From assembly GCF_000150275.1 (NCBI RefSeq), contig NW_002060949.1, positions 3,928,499 through 3,992,498 on the forward strand: a DNA stretch of 64,000 bases, in the 5' to 3' direction. A model generated the notes under the pieces. The model saw only the letters and a list, made by a program, of their open reading frames with translations, ran no database searches and was not told the DNA's origin. Made by a program: the position numbers and the translations under genes. Below are positions 13,103 to 25,842 of the stretch, piece by piece (within the stretch, counting starts at the first letter, position 1; every line of letters starts with the position of its first letter). This stretch comes from Trichoplax adhaerens (taxonomy: Eukaryota > Placozoa > Uniplacotomia > Trichoplacea > Trichoplacidae).

Positions 13103-14676
13103 CTTCGTCTTATTGCTATTAACTTCAATCCTTTCCATCCTTTCTATTCGATTAAAGTGTATTGTTACTGCAATAATAATACCTCTCGTTATGCGGATCG
13201 TAGGCATACATAAAAGTATCAGAATGGTAAGTTACTTTACTCAGATAGAATTACATTTCATCTTTATCATTACCTCAATTATTAACTCTAATTTAATCCT
13301 TCAGCTCTTCTATTTCTTTAGAAATAGAAGAACTATATTATTGATTTAAATAACTACATAAATATTAAGAAGACTTAAAATAGATGGAAATGAAATTTAA
13401 TTTAAGCCATAAAATTGAATTCGTCTATACAATAAGTAAATTATACTTTCTACGTAAAAGCTATTAATAGTATAATATAGAAAATCAGGAATAGTAATGA
13501 CTTATTTACTAGTTTTATTACAGTACACTGTAACTAAATTAAGCTAAAGTTTTATTTTCATTGCTAATGTAGTCCATATTTTCATTTTGGATTATTTTCA
13601 TATATATTTTGACATTTTTCTCCTTGAAATTGATTCCGGCATTTGGAATGGTTACTATGGAAACTTCAACTGAATGATCAATTCTTGTAATCAATCGCTC
13701 TTGACACCGTAATGTATCATTGGATTTGATTGATCTTCAATTAAAATATGGCGGATTTTATCATGATCCGGTTAATACACTTTCATTCTATTTGCTTTAA
13801 ACATATGTTCGCGCTTTGTTATTTTATTTAAACTGGTCTGCTACGTAATATCTATATATAGAATTTAATTATAGCTATCGCTCCAGTTATTACCAATGCT
13901 TTAGCTATTGTTGCAATAGCTATGGATTTTGCCTCTGATTTTCTACCTTGGAGATCTCCGCGAAATATCATTAGTATCCTTACGGTTGGTATCTTGGCTT
14001 GTGTCTGCTTATGCAATGCAGTATTTATTATCAGATTAAAGTATCGAAAAGAAGAATGGAAAGTTACTGGTAGCGATAGCCATCATCAGGTAAAGTTAGA
14101 ACTGATCTTGCAGGCATACATGTCCTACCCATAATTATAATTAAACTCGGGGATAGAAAATCAATATAAGGAATAATATTTAAACGTAGACTATAGCTTC
14201 CATTGAATACAATAGTAATTCTAAGAAAATGATGACAGGTCAAGACTAAATTTATCCATATCAGGAAATGACAGCACAAATATTAATGTTATGTTCAAAG
14301 GAATAAAACTCAATTATTGTCCTGAACGTCATAACTGTAATAAGGAGAACAATTTGGATATAATTATTATACTTTGTAGTACTTTTAGTCGTACAAATTT
14401 TTTTATCATCAAACTTTATTACTTACTGTATGATATAGCAACGCTTTAAACGACCATTAATCTGATACTAAATAAAGTCATATCTAGAGAAATTAAGCTT
14501 TGTTTATTTTATTTTTTGACCATACGCTATTGTACTTTATCGGTATTGGGAAGGAAATCCTATCAGTTATGGCATATCTATGCATTACAATAGTAAATAG
14601 ATGATTGAGAACATCCTCTTTAATTTATGTACGAATTTATCATCATGTAAATACATCCTACATATACTATATATAC

Positions 14677-14707
<31 letters not shown>

Positions 14708-16082
14708 AAGTATAAATAGTGATAGATAGATCGATAAAACGATAGTATCAATCTTTCTTTGTAGGATTAGGATTTTAGATAAAAGTTCTGTTTTAATATT
14801 ATTGACAAGCTTTATCTAACAATCTATTGGTAGATTAAGAATTAAAAACAACTTCTATGATCTATTAACCTATAGAAATGCAACGGTATACAATTATTCT
14901 GATTTTTGATTTAGTAGAAGCAAGTGTAATGTAATTCGATTTAGTAGGAGTTATTTCATTATAATTTGATATGAAATCATGATATTTGTAACGCTAAATA
15001 AATTCCTCTGTTATTGCTGAATATTTACAGTAGATAGCCATATAGTAATCATTTCATTGTTATAAAATGATCAGATTAATAATATATTATCCTTCTCATT
15101 GCAGTTAGAGAAAGAGGCAGAATTAAATGATAATCCAGATAATTTTATTCCACGAAGCGTAAGTGCTTACACACAGGATGGGCCACGTCGTGGATCTTGC
15201 ATAAGTATGATAAAGAAAATTGTTTCTCCCGATTACGACGATAATTCAAGTCGAGCAAGTTCAGCAAACACTATAGTTAAAAGTTTAGTAGTTAAAGCTA
15301 ATGTTCGCGATTGTCGTAGCGATTCCAGATCGTTTAAGAATCTCAGGCCTCAAAGTTATAATATGGCATTATCTACTTCATCACCTCAACTAAATCGATT
15401 GACATGTAATGGAAATGCTACTGATCAGCCGTCTATTTATGTCAATAAACAGACATTAGGAAGCGATCTTCATATGTCTATTAACAGTCATGGTGGTAGC
15501 ACCACTGGTACCAGAGCTACTGGCATTCGCCGTGTTTCTAAACAATTTTCTAAATGTCTCCTACCCGGCAATCATGGCAATAGCAGTAGTAGTAAACACT
15601 TAGATATGAAGAGAAGAAAATCAGGCGAGAGCTTTATCGAAGAATGCTCAAGAACCTACTATTCAGATACTCCTATAGCTCGTAAATTTGAAGCAGAAAG
15701 GAAATTATTAAAGAATGAACAGACTCTAAAAGACTTATTAAGTAAAGGTGATTATGACGAAGGACAAGCCACTAATTTAATTGAAAAATATACCGAAGTT
15801 ATCGCATCTGTCAATAAAGACTTTATAGACTGCGATTGGAAAGAATATGTCGCTAAAGCTAATAGTAGAATCGGCAAAATTTATCATTGTATGCTTAAAA
15901 ACGATAGAAAAGCTAAGCAATATTATGATAAATGTTTAGATATCGCTACATGTGAATGTCGTAGTCATAGTTGGTATGGAGAAGCTTTAATTGCGTCATG
16001 CAACATTGCTATTAAGACCGATTATAAAGGAAATATTAAAATTATAACGGATGGAAAAAGAAGCAAGCAATCCAACATTTAA
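13103..16082 (+). CDS. Putative class C (GABA-B-like) GPCR, 3' exons, with TPR-like tail
   Basis: Three exons join in phase: 13103-13226, 13862-14089 and 15105-16082 (stop TAA). The first two encode hydrophobic segments: an LLLLTSILSIL stretch; then IAPVITNALAIVAIAM; then an ISILTVGILACVCLCNAVF helix ending FIIRLKYRKEEW. The last two segments and the basic end resemble TM6-TM7 of GABA-B receptors (TAPVT...; FVPKMRRL...GEW). The last exon adds about 325 residues: a Ser/Arg-rich stretch, then near its end a helical TPR-like segment (residues about 200-310 of that exon) with KANSRIGKIYH and KAKQYYDKCLDIA. Upstream exons (ligand domain, TM1-4) are not identified, so the 5' end is open. The family call is tentative; the splice phases are directly seen. 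The TPR part faintly recalls ODAD4/TTC25, so a separate TPR gene is the main alternative. Confidence 0.45.
14655..14705. repeat. AT microsatellite in intron
   Basis: A run of alternating AT/TATA dinucleotides with small interruptions lies inside the intron between 14090 and 15104. It is simple sequence with no other visible content. Confidence 0.85.
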
Positions 16083-18052
16083 TATTAGTTGTACTTCTTT
16101 AAATGATGTTTTTCTATATAATTGACCATAGTACTTATACTCTTTGCATAGTATATCAATGTTGCTTTTTACAATTACAATTTATTTCCAAATTCATTCT
16201 CCTGATATAATCATGTCTTTTTGCAATTATTGCCTGTTTGCTGCTGTATGTTTATGCGATATAATGAAGGTATTCAACAGTTGATGATGGAAAGGAATAG
16301 GTAATGCTTGTATTTGCTGACATCATATTCAAAACAGAAGGTTTACATATTAGTTAATTAGTGACGATGATATACTTACTTATCAAGTACTCATAGGTAT
16401 ATCATATTCCTTTCCTAAAGTTGGCTTTCTGCAATTGAAGGCATCTACTTTGTTTTATCATGTGATCTTAAAAAATTTTAAAATTAAGTAATTTATCGTA
16501 AACGACATGATCGAAATTTAAATGTTATTCCTTGTTAAATGGAATGTTTTGCAACCAAATTTTGCTATTGCTATTGACATAAAATAGGATATTTTGTTAA
16601 CTGCCCGCGACGCTTTTAGCTACTAATGAAAAAACGAAAACTTATATCCTGTTTGTTGAAGTAGATATAGTACAATAAATCAAGTAGATGTAATTAGAAA
16701 CTTCAGTTCACAACGAAATAATACAGGAATACTGCGCGTAGATAATAAATACACTTATCTATCTAATAGTAATAAATGAATTATTAGTTGGATTCAATTT
16801 ATTTATGTGAATCTTTTAAATCGTTGGTATTTAAGCAACTGTTTTAGATTGTCTTAACTAACTTTTCTATTATAGCCATAAAAAGGTGAAATAAAGGCCG
16901 TCGGTCTAGATTAGAATTGATATATCTATGCATGTTACGTAAGCATTTAAAATCCTGTCATCTTTATGAATGTATTAATATGGTGGCTTATACTTAAACG
17001 TCGCTAATACGTATTACTAACATACAAGTCACAAATACCAATCATAACCATTGTATACGGCTGTCCATTTGGTATTCACTGTAAACTTAAAATTTAGAGT
17101 AATTTTGCCTATATTATTATTGATCGAATTCGATTTTATAATGCATTTTAAAAATGTGTTTACATGGTGTAATAAAGTAACCGTTCCTGTGTTCTTTATC
17201 ATTACTCTTAACCTCATTATTTTTAACTGTAAAACTCTTTAGATATCAATACAATTAAAAAAAAATTTTATTATAATACAATTGTAGCAATCGTATCCCC
17301 GAGTAAACGCATTCAATTTTAGTGTATAATACAGCAGTTCTTAAAACAGAGACGCTTTAGTTCTTGCCGATTGATGATATAGCTTAGATGCTCTTCCATG
17401 AGATACAGTATTAGTAATGATTTCAGTTCTCGTTCAACAGTTTTACTAGTGCAGACAGACAAGAAGAACTAGTTATAAAATCGCATTCTACTTACGAGAA
17501 CGTTTTAGATAAACAATATAAATGTAGAAAACCTATTCTCATACCCTTTCCTAAAACCTAACTTGCTCATTTATGCCGATAAATTTTCTATCTAAATCTG
17601 ATGAATTGTAATACAACGTAATATCTCGATATATGTTTTACAGTATCATAAAATAACGTAATATACAGGTAATTCATTTTCGCATACTAGCAATTATTGC
17701 ATAATAACTTTACCTGGCTCTATTTCGCGCGTAGTCAGCTGCGAAATATTTCTTATATTAGTGTTTTTTTAGTTGTAAACAAGTGGATAAAACATATATA
17801 ATTTTAATGCATCGCCAGGAAATAAAATGGCAAATAGGCCTCGATAGTTTATCTCTGTCATAAGACTGATTCATCTATGAGGCCTTAAAGGATAAGTAAG
17901 TGTACAAGTACAAGCAATATGCACATCAGTTAAAACTGCTAAATTTGTAACCGCCACGCTTAAGGCCTTATTTAGAACGAAGTGGGCGGGCAGCAGACGG
18001 TTACTGATAGATAAATTCATCAAATACGGATAGCTACAATTTTTAATTCGAA
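16083..18052. other. Intergenic region between convergent genes
   Basis: The putative receptor (+) and the DDX54 gene (-) end towards each other across this 2 kb. Several AATAAA-like words could serve as polyadenylation signals for the plus-strand gene, for example near 16672 and 16745. Two overlapping antisense frames at 17029-17242 are mirror shadows without domain content. I see nothing else. Confidence 0.4.
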
Positions 18053-21000
18053 TTAGCGAGTCCTTTTCTTATTACCAGCCCCTCGTTGACGATTTCTCAT
18101 TCTGCCTCGCTTTTGCTTATCAAATAGCCTTTGTTTTTGCCGACGGAGCTTTAGTATCTGCTCCTTACTTCTTAATTCTTGCTTAACTGGCTTCTTTTGT
18201 TTGCCTCTCTTTCGATCTGTAACAAAGCAGCAATTAATTAGGCACCGTAATGAATGGGTGATAATTCAAGACGTAACTTATTTAGAAAATATTACTAGAT
18301 AAATTATATGGTGAAATCATCAGATTTTATGACGATGGCACATAATACGAGAGTGCTTAAAGATACATACCAAATTTCTTTGAAAATTCTGCATTATCAT
18401 CTTGATCATTATCAATTTTTCTACGATAACCGGTCTTCGATTTTTTAAGCCAGTCATTATATCTATAACACGTTGTTAAGGTCTTTGACTCTAACCTTCA
18501 AAGAAATTTTATTAACTACTGGCATTAGGCCATATTCAATGATTCTTTCATTCATCAGAAGAAAAAAGAATAGTATTTAGGAAAGATACAGGTTAGATTT
18601 GTAACTGGAAGCTATTCTCTTTCCGCTTTCAGTGCGTATTTTTTTCCGTGATTTCTCACTGTTCTGGTTGACAAACTTTTTCTTTTTGCGATCCCTACAG
18701 GATGTCATTCACAACATTACCACAGGCAAGTAATCAAAAACAGCATAATTCTAATTTAATATTTTGGAATTCCTACCATTTCATTTGCTTTTTTCCGGAA
18801 TGCATATTTTGTACTTCATCACCGATTAAATTTAATTCAACTTTGCCCACTTGGTTATGGAATGCGGATAGCTTTAATCTACAATTACGAATTTAAACCC
18901 ACAGTACTCAAAATGTTTATTTAAATCTTTGACATATATAATTTCGACTTCATAAGATTAACGCAAGTTCTGGCCATCAAATAGTAGTTACCCTTTTTCT
19001 GAGGCATAGTCTTGCGGCATATAAGGCACATAATTTTTATCTCTAACTGGTTCTCCTTCACCAGCTGCAAATCCCAAACATTACTGCTATTAGTATGCAG
19101 TCATTAACAAGGTTTCATTTAAGTAGTATATTTACGGAGGGTTTTAGCTTTTTTTCTCTTCCTAGGGTCTACAATCTCTGTAAATACACCCTATAGCGTA
19201 GTAATAACCAAATTAAATCATAAGTTATCGTATATTAATAATAATCAATGTCACCACACAAGTACAAACAGTTATTCTTTAATTACAGTGGTATAATCTT
19301 CATCGGCCTTTTCTAATGTATGAGAATTGCTAGGATCATTTGACTCCAAAGTATTTTTACGCGAGTTCGGTTGTTGCCTCCGAATAACAGCAGAGTGATA
19401 ATCTCTAAGCGAATAGGGTAATCGTTAAATGAGTTACTATTCAAAATTTAATGCTATAAAGGATAGAAACTGTACCTTTTACTTCTCATAACCTCCGCAG
19501 CTTTCGAGTGTTTCGTCCCTGTAGATATCTCGAATATTGTCTATGATTGTTATTTGAGTAATAATTAAAGGTCTAGCAATAAACAATACGTAAAGTGGTA
19601 TGCTATTTTGAACCTGCTTTGGAGTAAAACTTTTGATCTCAGTTAAAAATTTAGCTTTGGTAGTCTGAGATTCATCGGATTCTAAGATTAAACAATTACT
19701 ACACGTTATATAATTTATTAATTATATGTGAGTTATGGCAGTTTATATACATACCAAACATCGGATGGGCAACAATTTCACTGAAATTTATGTCTTTTGC
19801 ACGCTTAACCGATGCCGTAGATGGCAGCGGACGACATTTTAAATAATTTTTGTATGCATTTAATGCAACCTTAGATAACGAGGGCTAGAAAAAATACAAA
19901 TATAACTAAATACGTAAAATCATCATTTATCAATTGTATGCATTCAGAAATAAATTTGACTGAATATTAGATATCAATTTACCAAATCTGATGAAAAAAT
20001 TTGCAAGGTCTGCAGAAAGTCTTCTTCTCTGTCGATTATTTCTTGGGGTATAGCTCCAGTGATACCATTCTCAGGATCTATTGTTGCATCATATTATATA
20101 AGTTTAATTGGTATAAAAAAGCATATCATTTATCGATAGCTGAATACCGATTTGCTAAGATTACCGTTAGCAGCAGTTGTGTCGCCAGCGAACCGTAACG
20201 GACGTCCAAGAAATAAATGTAAATCAATCAGATATGGTAACTGGATTAATGAAGGAAAATATTAATGAATTATTAATTTTATGGCCCTTTAATATGATTG
20301 ATAACACAAACTCAACCTCATCGTTTGCTAAAAAGCTATACGCAGTCCCAGATCGGCCAGCTCTTGCAACACGACCTGAACAAATAATATAATTAATTTA
20401 ACGATTCGGTAAATATTCTGACTTTAAAGTTATGTTTTACATGTTGTGTTAATAACGAGAAAGGTATGCAATGCAATATCATACCAACACGATGGACGAA
20501 TAATTTTGGTTGTGCTGGAAAGTTATAATTTATGACATTCTCCAAGATAGGAATATCTATTCCGCGAGCCTATGTAGCGATACATCAATCCGATTCACTA
20601 CTAAGTATCGTACTTTTATTAGTTTAAGTGCGTTTAACTGCAATACGACTTACAGCTACATCAGTAACGAGCAATATTGATGTTTTCTTGTTAATAAATT
20701 GGCTGATGCTAATTTTACGGGCTAAAAATGACGAGACCATTACTGTCAATGCAACTACTAAAATGTAAACTGGTGTTGTAATCACTATCTGACAGACCTG
20801 TCTGATCAAGATTTCCATACACGCAAGACACGGCAAACTTCGCTGCCACTAATAGCTGGTAAAGGAAACATGAACAAGATTAAAATCATTTCCAAAACCT
20901 AAAGTCTAATAATTAGGAGCTTACCTCCTTTAAGTACTCCGCATGATGCCTTGTTGCAACAAAAATTAATGTTTGCTGTTTGCTTTTGATAACATTACGA

Positions 21001-23345
21001 AGTAAATATAACAGTGCAGCTAAAATAGTGGCAGAATATGGAATAATGATTTGACATTAGTACTGTAGTGATCGTAACTAACTACGTAACAATATCATAT
21101 TTTGCAAACCAAATACTAGCAATGGCAAAATAAATAATTCATAAATATTTTTATAGATACCTGTCCTATCCTGAGGTCTGATACAGTAGAATGCAAGCTA
21201 AAAGAAGAAATATACATGATTTCTACATTAATTAATAGCAATACTCTATCACAAAATAGGTACGCAAATATAGTAATAAGAATAATCTGCAGCTACCTTG
21301 AGATTTTCACTTAATTTATGTTCAACATCCAAACGAATTAGAATTGGATCAGTAAGGCCTATAATCATATACAGATTTAAAGCGATCAACTAATGATAAT
21401 AATCACTGTCAAATACTCATTATATCAAGTAGACGATTCTTATCAATTGTTCACCCGCTCTGGCAAATTCCACCAGTAATTTTGGTAAAGTTGCTGAGAA
21501 TAACATTGTCTGCCTAATATTATATCCAGAACTAGTTTAGAAATCTTAAATTGTTTCATAGTTAGATCGATACCAATGACACGCTAAAATTACCTGGAAG
21601 ATGGTAACCTTCGTATAATCTCCTGTAATTGTTCATGAAATCCCATTTCGAATAGCCTGTGTATAAACAAGGATTTTGGAAACATTCGGTTATGATATTT
21701 ACAACGGTAAAACATTAATTTAGATTTAGTGCTTATGTGGAGTCCTATTTCGAACCTATCTGCCTCATCGAATACCACATATTCAATATAGATTAGTTTT
21801 AAGTTCATTTCAATTACTAAGTGTAAAAACCTTCCAGGGGTGGCAATAATACTAAAGCAATAATCAACATTATTTTACTATTTCGTTTATCTTGGAAGAA
21901 AGCGTTAAAAATTGATTTTAAGAGCAATAATAAAAAAAATATTTCAAATTAGAAATTAAATTACGAATAGTTACATGTCAGGGTTCTCATGAATTGCTGC
22001 GAATTGATCGTCCATTCTTGTATGTTGAGAAGATAGAATTGCAATTTTTCATTTATTTTAATGAAAGTCGTTTTGGTAATTGTTATAGATTTCTAATGGT
22101 ATAATACGCGTAGATATAGCGAACATGCAGTGCTTCTTACCTGTCACCTCCAAGAACAAGAGCAGTCTTTAAATCAGTAAAGCGCCCTAACTACAATATG
22201 AGATGAATAGTTTCATTTAGCAACTATATCTACAGCAATTGTATTAACTAAAATTACAATATAATACGTAGTTAATAATATGTGTCGAAAGAATGGCTTA
22301 TAGAAAATCGAATATTAAGTCAGCCATCAATACTCACTTCCTTGACGAATTTATGGGTCTGCACGGCTAGCTCACGTGTTGGTGATAAAATAAGAGCTCT
22401 AGCGCCACTCTTTAACAAAATCAACAATTAATTTACCGGCAGGTATGAAACATTGATTTATCAATTATAGGAAGCTGATATACCTGAGAAGAATGGGCCT
22501 TCAACTTTTCAAACATAGGAATTAAAAAAGCCGCAGTTTTTCCAGATCCTAAAGCAGGAAATTGCCATTATTGATACGCAGTAAAGTTTATGTTGTTAAA
22601 ATATTGGCTAAATGAAATATATGTAAGCTAGTATGTACTGAATGAGTGGATTAGTTTATTTTAGCCAGGTAGAAACATTGTCTTATGAAACGCATTTAAC
22701 TTGACATTTTGTACAATTGGTGCCTTTCGTATATAACAGCTAGAGACGCTGCATAGAATTTTACTTTACCTGTTCTAGCCATAGCTACGACATCTCTGCC
22801 ATCCACAATAATAGGGATTGTCTGCGTTGATAAGGCAATATCGATTAAGGGATTACATAAAATATAACTAATGACGCAATAGCATTATAAGAAGAGTCAG
22901 AAATAAAAAATGATCTGATAAATATCAGGATAATAACTCATATTGTTTGTTATACTTTGCGTTGAATTGGCGTGGGTAATTTATAGCCTTTTTTCATGAC
23001 ACCTTTGAATACGACATGACTCAAGCCTAGAAATAGAAATATCAATGTTATGAGCCCGTTTCAATAAGTTATAATCGCATACATCTGCTGGCATATTGAA
23101 GTATATACAAATATAACAACAATTGCATGTGTGCAGGATATCGGTAATATTTCAAATAGCTGCTAGGACATTTGAAAGAAATAACAAGTCAACAAGAAAT
23201 TGATATAACATTTACCCATAGATTGAAAACCTCCAGACTTTTTCTTTTTTCTATTCTGCTGTCGAATTAGCTTCCTAGTCATGCTTAGTTCATCTTCGCT
23301 ATGATTATCGTCTATTACCTCGCCGTAACTGCCATCTACATCCAT
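18053..23345 (-). CDS. DDX54: ATP-dependent RNA helicase DDX54/Dbp10 (29 exons, about 750 aa)
   Basis: Nucleolar DEAD-box helicase of large-subunit ribosome biogenesis. Exons (high to low): 23345-23216, 23026-22956, 22821-22770, 22548-22484, 22409-22338, 22190-22141, 22016-21975, 21851-21756, 21656-21594, 21513-21455, 21358-21297, 21197-21161, 21019-20925, 20855-20798, 20721-20654, 20569-20485, 20375-20317, 20240-20165, 20077-19983, 19884-19755, 19681-19614, 19528-19476, 19377-19287, 19175-19136, 19064-18992, 18878-18777, 18694-18590, 18462-18371, 18216-18053. All phases agree and the sum is 751 codons. Motifs in order: GGFQSMGL and PTPIQRKTIP (Q motif), ARTGSGKT (Walker A), [40 protein letters not shown]. 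The C-terminal DBP10 region follows: [26 protein letters not shown], and a basic tail ending KKRTR. The start chosen gives a short N-terminus compared with human DDX54 (881 aa); an upstream exon cannot be excluded. Splice sites at 19528 and 19175 were chosen by phase. Confidence 0.95.
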
Positions 23346-23540
23346 GTTTATGCTTGCAAGCAACAGTTAATTTGACTATGTCAATGTTCCAATGAAAGTC
23401 TAGTCCGCCTGTAGAACAGCATCGTTAGTCTTAAAGGGTAGCTCATTGATAAAGTTTGTCAGTATGATCCATCTAATCATATACTATTACATCCACTAAA
23501 AGCTAATTAAAAGCTACAGCCATTACTAAAGCTGAGTTTC

Positions 23541-23925
23541 CCATAATCCAAGCTATACACTATGATATTGTTACGTCTACAAGCTTTACATTTTTCATAG
23601 TTTCATCTTGCAATCGATGCAAGATTTGTATTTGTATCGTATTCTAACTGCAAAAAGCTGCAACGTCTATCCAAGCTATACTGTACACTATGATATTGTT
23701 ACGTCTACAAGCTTTACATTTTTCATAGTTCCATCTTGCAATCGATGTAAGACTTGTATTTGTATCGTATTCTAACTGTAAAAAGCTACAACGTCTATCT
23801 AAGCTATACACTATGATATTGTTACGTCTATTAGCTTTACATTTTTCATAGTTCCATCTTGCAATCGATGCAAGACTTGTATTTGTATCGTATTCTAACT
23901 GCAAAAAGCTGCAACGCTGATCCCA
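23541..23925. repeat. Three-copy minisatellite, unit about 123-128 bp
   Basis: Three near-identical copies start at 'AAGCTATACACTATGATATT' near 23550, 23673 and 23801. Common words are 'TTGTTACGTCTA', 'AGCTTTACATTTTTCATAG', 'CATCTTGCAATCGATG', 'TGTATCGTATTCTAACTG' and 'AAAAGCT.CAACG'. The middle copy has a 5-bp insertion that creates TACTGTAC, giving spacings of 128 and 123 bp. Similarity is high, so the expansion is recent. It lies about 200 bp upstream of the DDX54 start codon. Confidence 0.9.
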
Positions 23926-24149
23926 GCTGACGATAAAGATACAGTAGAATCGAGATAAACTAACATCATTCTTATCTAATATAAAACAATTGTAGCAGGT
24001 ATCTACTCTACTCTACTATACCTTTCCTATTACAGGTAATTTTCCGCTTTCTTCTTGATTAACAAGGACAGTTTAGCAATATTAGAGGTGATAGCATCAA
24101 ATGGTTAGGCAGTTAATTTATCCGCAAGGTCTCATGGACTTTCATCGTG

Positions 24150-24420
24150 ATCATGTTGAGCTTTATACTACTGTATAGAAGAGAATTGTTGATACAGTAT
24201 TCTATTGCATTGAGTATAGTACAAGTCTCAGTGCTGTACTCCAATTGGCCCTACTAGGCTGGTCTCCATGAGTACAGCTGCCAAATCAATACGTACAGTA
24301 CAGTCTACTGTATAGGCCGTCAGCGTGCAGTTGTACTACAGTATAGTTTACTATAGTGTTATTGTACTGTGCAGTTAGTACAGTACTGTACAGTGCACAG
24401 TCCATACTCTCCCGTGATAG
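24150..24420. repeat. Cluster of CAGTACTGTA-type palindromic words
   Basis: The block is dense in CAGTA/TACTG words arranged as overlapping self-complementary units, for example 'AGTACAGTACTGTACAGTG' near 24377-24396, 'TACAGTACAGT' near 24295-24303 and 'TACTACAGTATAG' near 24333. Because TACTGTACAGTA and TACAGTACTGTA are each their own reverse complement, either strand can fold into short hairpins. The same words form clusters near 34.4, 35.6-36.0 and 45.2-45.9 kb. Confidence 0.7.
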
Positions 24421-25842
24421 TACTGTGCCAGGAACTACTTCCGACTGTAGCTACTGCAACTCTGCAAGGCTTCACATTGCTCAAGTCTAATGGACGCCAG
24501 CTATAGCGGGCATCATTTCTAGCATAGGCAGTAGAAAAAGCCATATGCGGATAGTAATGTCCTGGATTGATGACATTTAGAAATAGATGTAGACAAGTCT
24601 GAGGACAAGCAAGTCCAGGCCAGACGGAGTCCATCACTACGAAAGAAGCATACTTATTCTAGTAGAATTATATCGTTCGCAGTGTTACTTAAATAGCGAT
24701 TAGAGGAAAACTGCGACAGGGATATACATAGATAGACAGTATACTAAGAGAGAGAGAGTTTATAGTCCTACTCAGCCTGCATATACTAACGCAGTAGAGT
24801 AAAGCTCGCTTCGTTCTGAGACTTACAGTATAGATCTATATCCCTACTAAGCGTAAGAAAAGATTACTGTAACAAAGATATTTTTTACCATACTACCAGT
24901 AATGAAGTCAAGAATAAATTGAATTTTTATTCAGTTATTCTTCCTGATATCGTACAGTTAATTATAATAAAGTTAATAGTATGATTATAAATAATTAAAC
25001 TTCATTAGGTAGAACTGCTACACGCGTAATGTTTATGCCTCTGCCTCTGCCTCTAAAATTTGATTTGAAATAGAAAGTTGCAGCAGTCAATAGAAAATAC
25101 AGCTATCGAGAGCTGTATTATCTTATCGATAGTACAAAAGTAGCATTGAATGAAATCCAATCCATACGTTAACTTAAATTGCGGCATAAAATCATATTAT
25201 TTCTGTTATAAGTTGGCCTTTATATTAATAGTCCAATCGTACTGGCTAATCTAATAGCCTGCTACAATATGACTATTTGATCATGATAAATCGAGTAATC
25301 TAGGATATTACAAAATTAGCGCAATGAGCAATGCATAGAGTTATAGAAGCAAACCATGAAAGCAATATTAATACAAGGCTCGCTTATGCCAATTTGTTAT
25401 TTTATGAAAGTGGTAAAATAACCATAAATTATAACCATATGATACAATACAATATACCGTAATGTTTCACATTATTACTAATTATCAATCAGTAAAATAT
25501 TAATGCAGAGGATCAAAACACAACATTGAGATTAAATATTGTCTATACGATAGAATACAAAAGTCAAGAAATTAAATAGATTTTATGTGTACATGGTATT
25601 ATTCAAATAATATTTTTCTCTCGTTGATGACTACTTTACAGTTCATTTTTAGCACTCTAATAAGGGGAAGGTCTTGTCGGCATAGATCATAAAATTGTAT
25701 CCATTGGCTTTCATGTATGAATTATTACTTTACCGATAATTGTAATTATTTCATTGTTGGTAGGCAACCGAATATTTCAACGCATTGTAATTTCATCTTA
25801 TCTATATTCAAGAAATAGATTGAAATACATTCAATGAGTAAC

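Larger units (their letters stand above)
23346..25842. other. Intergenic region upstream of DDX54 and downstream of SKOR
   Basis: DDX54 starts at its left side and SKOR ends at its right side, both on the minus strand. It holds the minisatellite at 23541-23925 and the palindrome-rich block at 24150-24420, listed separately. The open frames at 23644-23904 and 24359-24637 arise from these repeats and have no domain. From 24900 to 25840 I see nothing beyond AT-rich sequence. Confidence 0.5.

Noticed and set aside
23644-23904. 86-codon frame with internal repeats
   Set aside because: It is the translation of the 123-128 bp minisatellite; the repeated peptide only reflects DNA repeats.
24359-24637. 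92-codon minus-strand frame
   Set aside because: Half of it is translated CAGTACTGTA repeat; no domain.
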